DNA of 6,433 nucleotides from Candidatus Aciduliprofundum sp. JdFR-45 (GCA_002011395.1 MTNG01000032.1:1-6433), one strand, 5' to 3'; positions 1 through 6,289 are shown, counted from the first letter of the stretch. The notes: generated from the letters alone by a model not told the origin. Numbers and translations are program-made.

Positions 1-615
1 GCCGTCGTGGTCAATCTCCCTTACGAACTTCTTTATCAGCATCGTCTTGCCGTAGCCCTTCCCTCCAGTGACCACGGCCGTGGGAACGCCGGAGTGGTAC
101 CACTCCATCAGACGCTGGAGGTCCTCCTCGCGGTCCATCAGTTCGCCCTCTTCCTCTCCCAGCGTCTCCATGTACTCCACGTGGAACTCGCTCTCGGTCT
201 TGAGGGGATTGGCAGATGCGAGTTCTTCCACGCGCCCCTCCTCCACGGCGCTCATTATATCCACGGGGGACACGCCCCGTTCCAAGAGATCCCGCACATG
301 CACGCGCCCATCGGTGACCTCCGCTATGTGTTTCTCCATGCTCTCCATCATCTCCCGCGCCGCCAGTATGCCCCTGCTCGTGAGATAATAGACCTTGACC
401 CGCCTGGTCTTTCCCCGCACCCTCCCACTGTCCTCAACCACGAGTCCCTCGTCTCTCAGCTTCTTCACGTTGCGGGGGACATGGCTCACGAGTATACCCA
501 CCGCCTCCGCTATGCCCTCCTGCGTCATCTCAACGGGGTACTCACCCCTGTCCACGTAATTTGAGTACTGGAGCAGATGCACGAGTATCTTATCGCGGAC
601 GCGGAAATGCACCAT
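1..615 (-). CDS. Winged-helix DNA-binding / P-loop ATPase (STAND/AAA-like), 5' part only
   Basis: The gene starts at ATG 615 and stays open to the left edge (205 codons, no stop), so only the N-terminal part is present. Seen: a winged-helix domain at about residues 8-90, with the recognition region around TQEGIAEAVGILVSHVPRNV (31-50) and a basic wing (GRVRGKTRRVKVYYLT, 64-79); a charged linker at about 91-158; an LMDREEDLQRL motif (159-169) like the GREEEL element that precedes the P-loop in STAND-type ATPases; and a Walker A motif GGKGYGKT (184-191). From family knowledge, such proteins combine DNA binding with ATP-dependent switching, often with C-terminal repeats, but the Walker B and sensor regions lie outside the window. 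The start is set by a TATA box about 24 nt upstream, which implies a leaderless mRNA; GTG at 612 is an alternative. It is divergent from the creatininase-ubiX operon. Control of that operon or of itself is possible but not shown. A long open frame on the opposite strand is a shadow. Confidence 0.82.
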   Translation of the reverse strand, partial: MVHFRVRDKILVHLLQYSNYVDRGEYPVEMTQEGIAEAVGILVSHVPRNVKKLRDEGLVVEDSGRVRGKTRRVKVYYLTSRGILAAREMMESMEKHIAEVTDGRVHVRDLLERGVSPVDIMSAVEEGRVEELASANPLKTESEFHVEYMETLGEEEGELMDREEDLQRLMEWYHSGVPTAVVTGGKGYGKTMLIKKFVREIDHDG

Positions 616-630
616 GCTGTGAGTAGTGCG

Positions 631-646
631 ATAAATATATAAATCG
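631..646. promoter_or_regulatory. Divergent archaeal TATA region shared by two leaderless genes
   Basis: This AT-rich box lies in a 50-bp gap between divergent genes. On the minus strand it reads TTTATATA (643 to 636), preceded by a purine-rich GAAAGCGA that could act as BRE, and its centre is about 24 nt from ATG 615. On the plus strand AAATATATAAA (633-643) is centred about 27 nt before ATG 666. Archaeal TATA boxes sit about 26 nt upstream of transcription starts, so both mRNAs would start at or next to their initiation codons. Neither gene has a clear Shine-Dalgarno motif here. Whether two promoters really overlap, or only the better-matching minus one is strong, cannot be told from sequence. 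Confidence 0.72.
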
Positions 647-665
647 CTTTCCCCTTTGAAAGCCC

Positions 666-1427
666 ATGAAGATATACGAGGCGACGTGGAGCGAGGTGGC
701 GGAGCATCTGAAGCGCGTGGACATCGCCATCCTGCCCATGGGGAGCATAGAGCAGCACTCCCTTCACCTCCCCTTGAGCACCGATTCATACGATGCCGAG
801 TGGGTGGCGGAGCGCGTCTATGAGAGGCTGAGGGAGCCGAAGCCCCTCCTTCTCCCGCCCCTGCACTACGGAATGTCGCTGCATCACATGGCCTTCCCGG
901 GCACCGTGTCTCTCAGGCCCGAAACGCTGGAGGCGGTTGTCTATGACATCTGCGTATCCCTCGTGCACCACGGGGTGCGGAAGATAGTGGTCATAAACGG
1001 CCATGGCGGAAACAGGGCAGCGGTCTCAAACGCCGCAGCCAAGGTGAAATGGCGCACGAACGCGTTGGTCGTGTGGGTGGATGACGCCGGGAGGGATGCG
1101 AGGATGAAGCTCGTGGAAACGCCCGGCGACATACACGCGGGTGAGTACGAGACGTCCACATCGCTGGCCAACCGCCCCGGCGCCGTGAGGGCGGAGCGCA
1201 TAAAAAAGCCGAACCTGAAACCCTACTCTGACGCCCTCGCGTTTGACTCCGTCGCGGGCTTTCACTTCCGCACGGACGAGGTCACGGACACGGGCGCCAT
1301 AGGGGACCCCACGAGGGCCGACCCTGAGAAGGGGAAAGCGCTGTGGGAGGCCACAATAGAGGACATCGTGCGGGTTGTGGAGTCGCTCAGGGATGTGGAG
1401 GTTGACATCGTCTGGAGGGAGTGGTGA
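666..1427 (+). CDS. Creatininase-family metal-dependent amidohydrolase
   Basis: The 253-aa length is normal for the creatininase family, cytoplasmic enzymes that use a dinuclear metal centre to hydrolyse amide or formamide bonds. Seen: GSIEQHSLHLPLSTD (26-40) supplies candidate ligands E29, H31 and D40, with the same spacing as creatininase E34/H36/D45. NGHGGN (111-116) supplies H113. HAGEYETS (157-164) supplies H157 and E162. Creatininase itself has NGHYEN, whose Glu binds metal; here that position is Gly115, as in the wider NGHGGN branch, and E162 may take over (inference). This branch includes archaeal ArfB (formamide hydrolase of riboflavin/F420 synthesis) and MftE (mycofactocin peptide cleavage), so the substrate cannot be assigned. 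True creatinine hydrolysis is unlikely. It is the first gene of an operon with ubiX, probably translated from a leaderless mRNA. Confidence 0.92.
   Translation: MKIYEATWSEVAEHLKRVDIAILPMGSIEQHSLHLPLSTDSYDAEWVAERVYERLREPKPLLLPPLHYGMSLHHMAFPGTVSLRPETLEAVVYDICVSLVHHGVRKIVVINGHGGNRAAVSNAAAKVKWRTNALVVWVDDAGRDARMKLVETPGDIHAGEYETSTSLANRPGAVRAERIKKPNLKPYSDALAFDSVAGFHFRTDEVTDTGAIGDPTRADPEKGKALWEATIEDIVRVVESLRDVEVDIVWREW
1414..1421 (+). promoter_or_regulatory. Shine-Dalgarno motif of ubiX
   Basis: GGAGGGAG lies in the last codons of the creatininase gene. Its second GGAG ends 8 nt before ATG 1430. The in-frame GTG codons at 1421 and 1424 are too close to, or overlap, the motif, which favours ATG 1430 as the ubiX start. 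The gene's position inside an operon fits SD-dependent re-initiation. Confidence 0.7.
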
Positions 1428-1429
1428 AC

Positions 1430-1984
1430 ATGCGGGTCTTCGTGGGGATAACGGGTGCATCCGGAACGCCCTACGCGGTTCGTCTTCTCTCCGCTCTCCG
1501 GGATGCGGGTGTGTCCCTGTTCATAGCGGTCTCCCGCAACGGAATGGAGATAATGAGACACGAGTGTGGAGATGTCAACCTCAAGTCCTTCGGCAGGGTC
1601 TACGACAACGACGACCTATCCGCCCCGGTGTGCTCCGGGAGTTTTCACCTGGATGCTGCCGTGGTCATACCGGCATCGTGCAACACCATTTCCCGGATAG
1701 CGTATGGACTTGCGGACACAGTCATAACCAGAGTCGCCCTTGTGTGCCTCAAAGAGGGGAGAAAACTCGTGGTCGTTCCGCGGGAGACGCCAGTGGCCGC
1801 GCCGACGCTGAGGGCTATGACCGCCCTCGCGGAGATGGGCGTGGTGGTCCTCCCCGCGTCGCCCGCCTTTTACCACCGCCCTCGGAGCGTGGATGACATG
1901 CTGGACTTCATCGCGGGGCGTGTGATGGATGCGCTGGGCATATCCAACGACCTCTACACGAGGTGGTCAGGGGCTCACTCCTGA
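1430..1984 (+). CDS. ubiX: Flavin prenyltransferase UbiX
   Basis: This 184-aa protein matches the UbiX/Pad1 flavoprotein family along its whole length. UbiX joins a dimethylallyl group to reduced FMN, making the prenylated FMN cofactor used by UbiD-type (de)carboxylases. Seen: the N-terminal FMN-binding GITGASGTPYA (6-16), SGSF (69-72), PASCNTISRIAYGLAD (81-96), LKEGRKLVVVPRETP (107-121), PAFYHRP (145-151) and GRVMDALGI (163-171). K108, R118, E119, Y148 and R164 have the same relative spacing as the prenyl-phosphate/catalytic residues described for Pseudomonas UbiX (K129, R139, E140, Y169, R185), so the enzyme should be active. The ATG start is chosen for its SD motif and because MRVFVGITGASG is the typical family N-terminus; in-frame GTGs at 1421 and 1424 would add two or three residues. 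It begins 2 nt after the creatininase stop, so the two are surely co-transcribed. Its last 10 bp overlap the end of the convergent membrane-protein gene. No ubiD partner is in the window. Confidence 0.95.
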   Translation: MRVFVGITGASGTPYAVRLLSALRDAGVSLFIAVSRNGMEIMRHECGDVNLKSFGRVYDNDDLSAPVCSGSFHLDAAVVIPASCNTISRIAYGLADTVITRVALVCLKEGRKLVVVPRETPVAAPTLRAMTALAEMGVVVLPASPAFYHRPRSVDDMLDFIAGRVMDALGISNDLYTRWSGAHS

Positions 1985-3465
1985 TCTTCTTCCTCCCCTT
2001 CCTCGGCCCATATCTTCTCCAGTATCCTGCCCACGCCGCGGAACGCCTCCACGTTTCCGTCCCAGCGCTCCAGCACGGGCTCGTATCTCTCCTCCACCTC
2101 TTGTAGAACTTTCCGTATTCTCTCCTCTATCTCCCGCGTCATCTTCCCGCCCATGACGGCGGCTAGAACCAGATATCTGCCTCTCTCTATGTAAATCTCC
2201 TTGTCACCGAAGTTGAGCTTCTTCAGCTGGAAGTCGCTCTCATCCCTGAACACGTCCTTGACGAAGTCCTGGATGGCGACGAGCATGCTGGAGAGTATAT
2301 CCTCGTCTATCTCCGGGTGGAGGCGGCGTGTGGCGTGGTGTATCAGTATGCCGCTCGTGGTGATGAGGTACACGTCGTCAATCACTATGGGCGTTTCCCT
2401 CCTCGGCACCTTCGTCCTCCTGACCTCCCCGCTCCTGTGGCCGTAGAGTTCGGAGGATAGCGCAGCGACGGTTCCGACGTAAACCGCCGTGAGGAGCACG
2501 AAGGTGCTGCCGGATACCACCAGTCCGCCGTAACTGTTGGTCAGGTAGAGGAGGAGGAGCGCTATCTTCCCTGCGAGCATAAACCGGCCAATCTGCTTTC
2601 TGCGCTTGAACACCAGACCCCTCGTTATGTTCTTCCGGTAATACATGTACTCCAGCCGGTTTGCTATTGAGTTGCCCACCAGCAGCACGATGAACAGAAT
2701 CAGGGGGCTATCCATCGGAGTGAATTCCGTTTTCGTGAAGGGGACTCTGACATCCTCTGTGACTGTGTTCTCGTACATCAGGAACTCACCTATTATGAGA
2801 CGGAAGGCCATAGTGTGCGCCTTGTCCCACTCCACGTACGGGTTGAAGGTCACTCCCGCTTCCTTGTGCGTGTACTTTATTCTGAGGTTTTTCAGCATAT
2901 CGTCCTGCTCCAGCAGGGTGAAGTTGCCCCTGTAGGCGGCGAGGAACGGTATGAGCGCGATCTTGTATGGATACACCGCCCCGTCCATCTCAACCCTGCC
3001 CCTGAATATCATGCGTATCTGGATGGGACCGGTGGCGTTCACATCGCCTATGAGACCGCCGACATCGTCCGGGTCGTAGAGTATTCCACTGGGGTCGTTG
3101 TCGTTCAACGGGTCAGCCCTCGTGACGTTGACCGTGCCTATGAGGCGCCATTCGTATCGGTCGCTCCGCTCCAGTATTGGCTCTATTCCGCGTTTAAAGT
3201 AGTGCGATGCTTCAGTGAGGTCTATCCTCCAGTCGGAGTTCTCATCCCAGTTCTGATAGACGATGCTCCGCAGATGGGACGCCAGTTCCCCCACGATGGT
3301 CCATCTGACCTTGCCCCCGTATATCTCGTCAACGATTTCAACGTACTGCGTGTCGGAGACCACCTCAATGTCATAACCCGTGTCCGCCTTTGCGGGTGTG
3401 CCCATGGAAAACATGATGGGGGCCGTGAGAATGAGCAGCAATGCCCATACGATGATTCTCCTCAT
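1975..3465 (-). CDS. Membrane-anchored protein: signal peptide, ectodomain with EF-hand-like loop, three TM segments, cytoplasmic longin-like domain; function unknown
   Basis: I do not recognise a named family for this 496-aa protein. Seen, numbering from ATG 3465: a Sec-type signal peptide (MRRIIVWALLLILTAP, likely cleavage after AKA near 27); a polar, probably beta-rich ectodomain at about 28-250 with an EF-hand-like loop DENSDWRIDLTE (74-85) and N-glycosylation sequons at N113, N143 and N181; TM1 at about 252-268; a basic loop (269-293); TM2 at about 294-309; TM3 at about 314-336; a cytoplasmic domain at about 360-487; and an acidic tail EEGEEEDQE. Positive-inside distribution puts the N-terminal domain outside and the C-terminal domain inside. 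The C-terminal domain has predicted order strand-strand-helix-strand-strand-strand-helix-helix, that of longin/SNARE-like domains (inference). The longest open frame begins at 3507, but those 14 codons contain the TATA box, so 3465 is preferred: it lies about 25 nt below the box and opens the signal peptide. A receptor or scaffold role is only a guess. Confidence 0.88.
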   Translation of the reverse strand: MRRIIVWALLLILTAPIMFSMGTPAKADTGYDIEVVSDTQYVEIVDEIYGGKVRWTIVGELASHLRSIVYQNWDENSDWRIDLTEASHYFKRGIEPILERSDRYEWRLIGTVNVTRADPLNDNDPSGILYDPDDVGGLIGDVNATGPIQIRMIFRGRVEMDGAVYPYKIALIPFLAAYRGNFTLLEQDDMLKNLRIKYTHKEAGVTFNPYVEWDKAHTMAFRLIIGEFLMYENTVTEDVRVPFTKTEFTPMDSPLILFIVLLVGNSIANRLEYMYYRKNITRGLVFKRRKQIGRFMLAGKIALLLLYLTNSYGGLVVSGSTFVLLTAVYVGTVAALSSELYGHRSGEVRRTKVPRRETPIVIDDVYLITTSGILIHHATRRLHPEIDEDILSSMLVAIQDFVKDVFRDESDFQLKKLNFGDKEIYIERGRYLVLAAVMGGKMTREIEERIRKVLQEVEERYEPVLERWDGNVEAFRGVGRILEKIWAEEGEEEDQE

Positions 3466-3485
3466 ACCTCCACCTATGTGAAGGG

Positions 3486-3496
3486 TTATATATAAG
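3486..3496 (-). promoter_or_regulatory. TATA box of the membrane-protein gene
   Basis: The minus strand reads CTTATATATAA, centred near 3491, about 25 nt upstream of ATG 3465, so transcription should begin at or next to that codon. The box lies 4 nt past the folC stop codon, giving this gene its own promoter right behind the guaB-folC operon. No T-run terminator separates them, so read-through from folC is also possible. AGGTGGAGGT directly abuts the ATG; it resembles an SD motif and could serve translation on read-through transcripts. Confidence 0.72.
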
Positions 3497-3499
3497 ATT

Positions 3500-4798
3500 T
3501 TACGCACCCTTGCAGACGGGCGCGCGCAGCCCGCGAAGAACCTCCCCCGCGAGGTAGAAACTGCCCGTGATGAGAACGGAGCCGGAGGACGCTGCCTCGC
3601 GGAGCGCCTTCACGGGGTCCGGGTTCACCGCCACCTCACCGAAGACCCCCAACGCCCGGCGTGCCAGTTCCTCCGCGGGGAGGCACCTTGGCATGGGGAC
3701 CTCCGTGGCGATGAGACGGTCTGAGACCTCCGAGAGGGGGGAGAGCATCTCCTCCACCTTCTTGTCTCTCATGAAGGACAGAACCAGCGTTCTCGGGCGG
3801 AAATCCATCCCCTTCAGTACCTCAACGAGATGCACAATCGCGGACACGTTGTGCGCCCCGTCCAGCACCACCGGCGGGTTATCCTGCAGCATCTGGAACC
3901 TGCCGGGGAGCACGAATGATGGGATGCCGCGTTCAACGTCCTCCGCGGAGAGGGGCAGTTTGCTCTCTGCGAGTTCCAGAGATAGCACAGTTGCGGCGAC
4001 GTTCAGCGCCTGCCCCCTGCCCGGCACCGGATGATGTACGTCGTATTCGTTCCCCGTCAGTTCGCTCTCGATGTGCACGTCCATGCCGCGCACGCTCATC
4101 CCGCAGATCCTCAGGCGGATGTGATCCTGAACCCTGTATATCTCGGAGCCGGCCTCGCGGGCACGCCTTCCGAAAACCTCCAGAACATCGCTCTTCCACT
4201 CGTAGGTCACCACGGGCGCGCCCTTTATTATGCCCGCCTTGTGCTCCGCTATGTGCCTCAGGGTAGGACCGAGCGTCTTGATGTGGTCGTAATCCACATA
4301 GGTTATCACGGAGACGAGGGGCTCAACCACGTTTGTGGCGTCCCTCTTTCCCCCCAGCCCGACCTCCACAGCCGCGCCACTCACCCCCTCATCGCGGAAG
4401 TACAGAAACGCGAGGGCCGTTGAAAACTCAAAGTAGGTCAGGCCGACCCTCTCTATGAGGTCCGAGTACCTGTCTATCACGCTCTTTATGTACCCCTCCG
4501 GAACGCAGTCATCAACCCGCACCCTCTCCCTGAAACCGACCACGTGGGGCGACGTGAAGAGGCCCGCGCGGTGTCTCATGCGCAGCGCCCCGTAGATGGC
4601 GGAGGCCACGCTTCCCTTGCCGTTCGTGCCTGCCACGAGAAAGGAGTGGAAGGCATCCTGCGGCCTGCCGATGGACTCCAGAAACGCCTCTATGCGCTCC
4701 GTGGTCCACCGCGCATCCCCGCCGGGGAGCGAGTCAAAGAACTCAACGTAGCGCGGATCCCCTATGGCCCCGTACAGGTTGTGGAGCGACCTGCGCAT
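3500..4798 (-). CDS. folC: Folylpolyglutamate synthase / dihydrofolate synthase (FolC)
   Basis: This 432-aa protein has the usual length and motif order of FolC, a Mur-ligase-type ATP-dependent amide ligase in the cytoplasm. It adds glutamate to dihydropteroate and/or to folates, which keeps folate in the cell. Seen: P-loop GTNGKGSVAS (57-66), FTSPHVVGFRERVRVD (81-96), EVGLGGKRDATNVV (145-158), DHIKTLGPTLRHIAEHKAGIIKG (starting at 171; K187 is at the lysine that is carbamylated in the family), LPGRFQ (297-302), LDGAHN (312-317) and TGSFYLAGEV (411-420). One variation is GGKRDATN where GGRLDATN is common. Whether it is mono- or bifunctional cannot be told. ATG 4798 follows the guaB stop by 1 nt with a good SD motif, so it is the second gene of a guaB-folC operon. 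Its presence suggests that the organism uses folate rather than only methanopterin-type C1 carriers. Confidence 0.95.
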   Translation of the reverse strand: MRRSLHNLYGAIGDPRYVEFFDSLPGGDARWTTERIEAFLESIGRPQDAFHSFLVAGTNGKGSVASAIYGALRMRHRAGLFTSPHVVGFRERVRVDDCVPEGYIKSVIDRYSDLIERVGLTYFEFSTALAFLYFRDEGVSGAAVEVGLGGKRDATNVVEPLVSVITYVDYDHIKTLGPTLRHIAEHKAGIIKGAPVVTYEWKSDVLEVFGRRAREAGSEIYRVQDHIRLRICGMSVRGMDVHIESELTGNEYDVHHPVPGRGQALNVAATVLSLELAESKLPLSAEDVERGIPSFVLPGRFQMLQDNPPVVLDGAHNVSAIVHLVEVLKGMDFRPRTLVLSFMRDKKVEEMLSPLSEVSDRLIATEVPMPRCLPAEELARRALGVFGEVAVNPDPVKALREAASSGSVLITGSFYLAGEVLRGLRAPVCKGA

Positions 4799-4799
4799 C

Positions 4800-6254
4800 T
4801 CACTCCTCCAGCCAGTAGTTCGGCGCCTCCGAGATTATCTTCACGTCGTGGGGATGGCTTTCCCTCACGGTGCTGGGTGTGACCCTTATGAAGACCGCGT
4901 TGCGGTGGAGTTCCTCTATGCTGGCGGCGCCCACGTAGCCCATCCCGGACCTCACGCCGCCGACGAGCTGGAAGAGGACCTCCTCCACGCGTCCCTTGTA
5001 CGGCACGGCGGCCTCCACGCCCTCCGGGACGAGTTTGGAGCCGGCGAGTTTCCCGTACCGGTCCGAGTGCCCTTTCCGCATGGCGCTCAGGGAGCCCATG
5101 CCGCGGTATGTCTTGTACTTCCGCCCCCCGATTATGATTTCGGTTCCCGGCGCCTCCTCCGTGCCGGCGAGGAGGCTCCCCACCATCACGGCGTCGGCAC
5201 CCGCGGCCAGCGCCTTCACTATGTCGCCGGAGTACCTTATCCCCCCGTCGGCGATGACCGGGACACCATGCTCCTTCGCAACGTCCGCCACGCTCGCCAC
5301 CGCGGTGAGCTGCGGGACGCCCGCGCCGGCGATAACGCGCGTGGTGCAGATGGAGCCGGGGCCGATACCCACGCGCAGGCCGTCGGCGCCCAGAGAGATC
5401 ATGTCCTCCGCGCCCTCTGGCGTGGCTATGTTGCCCATTACGATGTCCGCATCAATGACCTCCCTCATGCGCCTGAGGGACGCCATGACCTTTTCGTTGT
5501 GCGCGTGCGCGGTGTCTATGACTATCACGTCGGCACCAGCATCCACCAGGCGCACCGCCCTCTCTATATCAAAGGGTCCGACCGCCGCCCCCACCATGAG
5601 GCGCCCCTCGGGGTCGCGCGAGGCGCTGGGGTAGTTCCTCCTCTTCATGATGTCGCGGAAGGTTATGAGGCCCTGAAGAGCGCCGTTCTCGTCCACGATG
5701 GGCAGTTTCTCAATTCTGTGAGCATGCATTATGTCCAGCGCCTCCTCCATGGACACGCCCTCCCTCGCGGTGATGACGTCCTTCGTCATGAGGTCCTTCA
5801 CTTTCAACCCCTCGCCGTGGAGGAGGCGCACGTCCCTGCTGGTGATTATGCCCACGAGTTTTTTACCCTCCACGACTGGCAGGCCCGTGATGCCCTTCTC
5901 CTCCATCAGACGGATGGCGTGTTCAACGCTGTCCTCCGGGTTCACGGTGTGCACGTTCCTTATGATGAGGCTCTCCTCCCTCTTGACCCGCTCCACCATG
6001 GCCACCTGCTCCTCCACGGTCATGTTTCTGTGGATTATGCCCAGCCCGCCGAAGCGTGCCATGGCGATGGCCATGAACGCCTCCGTGACGGTGTCCATGG
6101 GGGAACTGACTATGGGGACGGATATCCTGATGTTTCTGGTGACCCTTGTGGAAACGTCAACGTCCCGCGGCTCAACCCTAGTCCTGCGCGGAACCAGCAG
6201 AACATCGTCAAAAGTGATGCCGAGGGGTGCGTTTTCAATTTTCTCCCTGAACAT
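4800..6254 (-). CDS. guaB: Inosine-5'-monophosphate dehydrogenase (GuaB), with two CBS domains
   Basis: IMP dehydrogenase oxidises IMP to XMP with NAD+, the committed step of guanine nucleotide synthesis in the cytoplasm. The 484-aa length is typical. Seen: N-terminal LGITFDDVLLVP (11-22) and SSPMDTVTE (50-58); a CBS pair at about 95-145 and 152-205, each ending in a TSRD or TFRD motif, inserted in the (beta/alpha)8 barrel and expected to bind adenine or guanine nucleotides as allosteric control; VIDTAHAH (245-252), where the family usually has DSAHGHS; GIGPGSICTTR (296-306) with catalytic Cys303; ADGGIRYSGDI (335-345); IMP-loop GMGSLSAM (385-392); the catalytic flap SDRYG with R399-Y400; and GGVRSGMGYVG (432-442). 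All catalytic residues are present. It is the first gene of the operon with folC. ATG 6254 sits about 25 nt below a TATA-like box and has no SD motif, indicating a leaderless mRNA. A 499-codon open frame on the opposite strand is a shadow. Confidence 0.98.
   Translation of the reverse strand: MFREKIENAPLGITFDDVLLVPRRTRVEPRDVDVSTRVTRNIRISVPIVSSPMDTVTEAFMAIAMARFGGLGIIHRNMTVEEQVAMVERVKREESLIIRNVHTVNPEDSVEHAIRLMEEKGITGLPVVEGKKLVGIITSRDVRLLHGEGLKVKDLMTKDVITAREGVSMEEALDIMHAHRIEKLPIVDENGALQGLITFRDIMKRRNYPSASRDPEGRLMVGAAVGPFDIERAVRLVDAGADVIVIDTAHAHNEKVMASLRRMREVIDADIVMGNIATPEGAEDMISLGADGLRVGIGPGSICTTRVIAGAGVPQLTAVASVADVAKEHGVPVIADGGIRYSGDIVKALAAGADAVMVGSLLAGTEEAPGTEIIIGGRKYKTYRGMGSLSAMRKGHSDRYGKLAGSKLVPEGVEAAVPYKGRVEEVLFQLVGGVRSGMGYVGAASIEELHRNAVFIRVTPSTVRESHPHDVKIISEAPNYWLEE
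4803..4809 (-). promoter_or_regulatory. Shine-Dalgarno motif of folC
   Basis: The minus strand reads GGAGGAG within the last guaB codons, with the GGAGG core ending 6 nt before ATG 4798. This near-optimal spacing fixes the folC start and supports translation of folC as the internal gene of the guaB-folC mRNA. Confidence 0.78.
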
Positions 6255-6273
6255 GGGGAATGATAAGAATCGG

Positions 6274-6289
6274 GTATTTTAAGTTTTGC
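6274..6289 (-). promoter_or_regulatory. TATA/BRE promoter of the guaB-folC operon
   Basis: The minus strand reads GCAAAACTTAAAATAC: an A-rich BRE-like stretch (6289 to 6284) followed by a TATA-like CTTAAAATA centred near 6278, about 25 nt upstream of ATG 6254. This places the transcription start at the start codon. The match to TTTATATA is weaker than at the other two promoters, so an activator may be needed. Confidence 0.62.

Noticed and set aside
118..134. ADPLNDNDPSGILYDPDD segment of the membrane protein (residue positions) as a second calcium loop
   Set aside because: It is Asp/Asn rich, but the spacing does not fit the EF-hand pattern D1-x-N3-x-D5...E12.
7..564. A 185-codon plus-strand open frame at the left end
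   Set aside because: It lies antisense to the wHTH/P-loop gene, which has recognisable motifs and its own promoter; the plus frame has none.
666..1427. Assignment of the creatininase-family gene as arfB or mftE
   Set aside because: The family motifs are clear but do not discriminate the substrate, and no mycofactocin genes are in the window.
1985..2010. Pyrimidine-rich tract after ubiX as a terminator
   Set aside because: It is the complement of GAA/GAG codons for the acidic tail of the opposite gene and lacks a run of at least four T residues, so it gives no real terminator evidence.
2815..3495. A 226-codon plus-strand open frame
   Set aside because: It is antisense to the ectodomain of the membrane protein and shows no recognisable motifs or promoter-linked start.
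4764..6263. A 499-codon open frame on the plus strand opposite guaB, with many His residues
   Set aside because: It is the antisense shadow of a clear IMP dehydrogenase. Its composition (His, Arg and Pro rich) is typical of antisense frames in GC-rich genes, and no domain motifs are seen.
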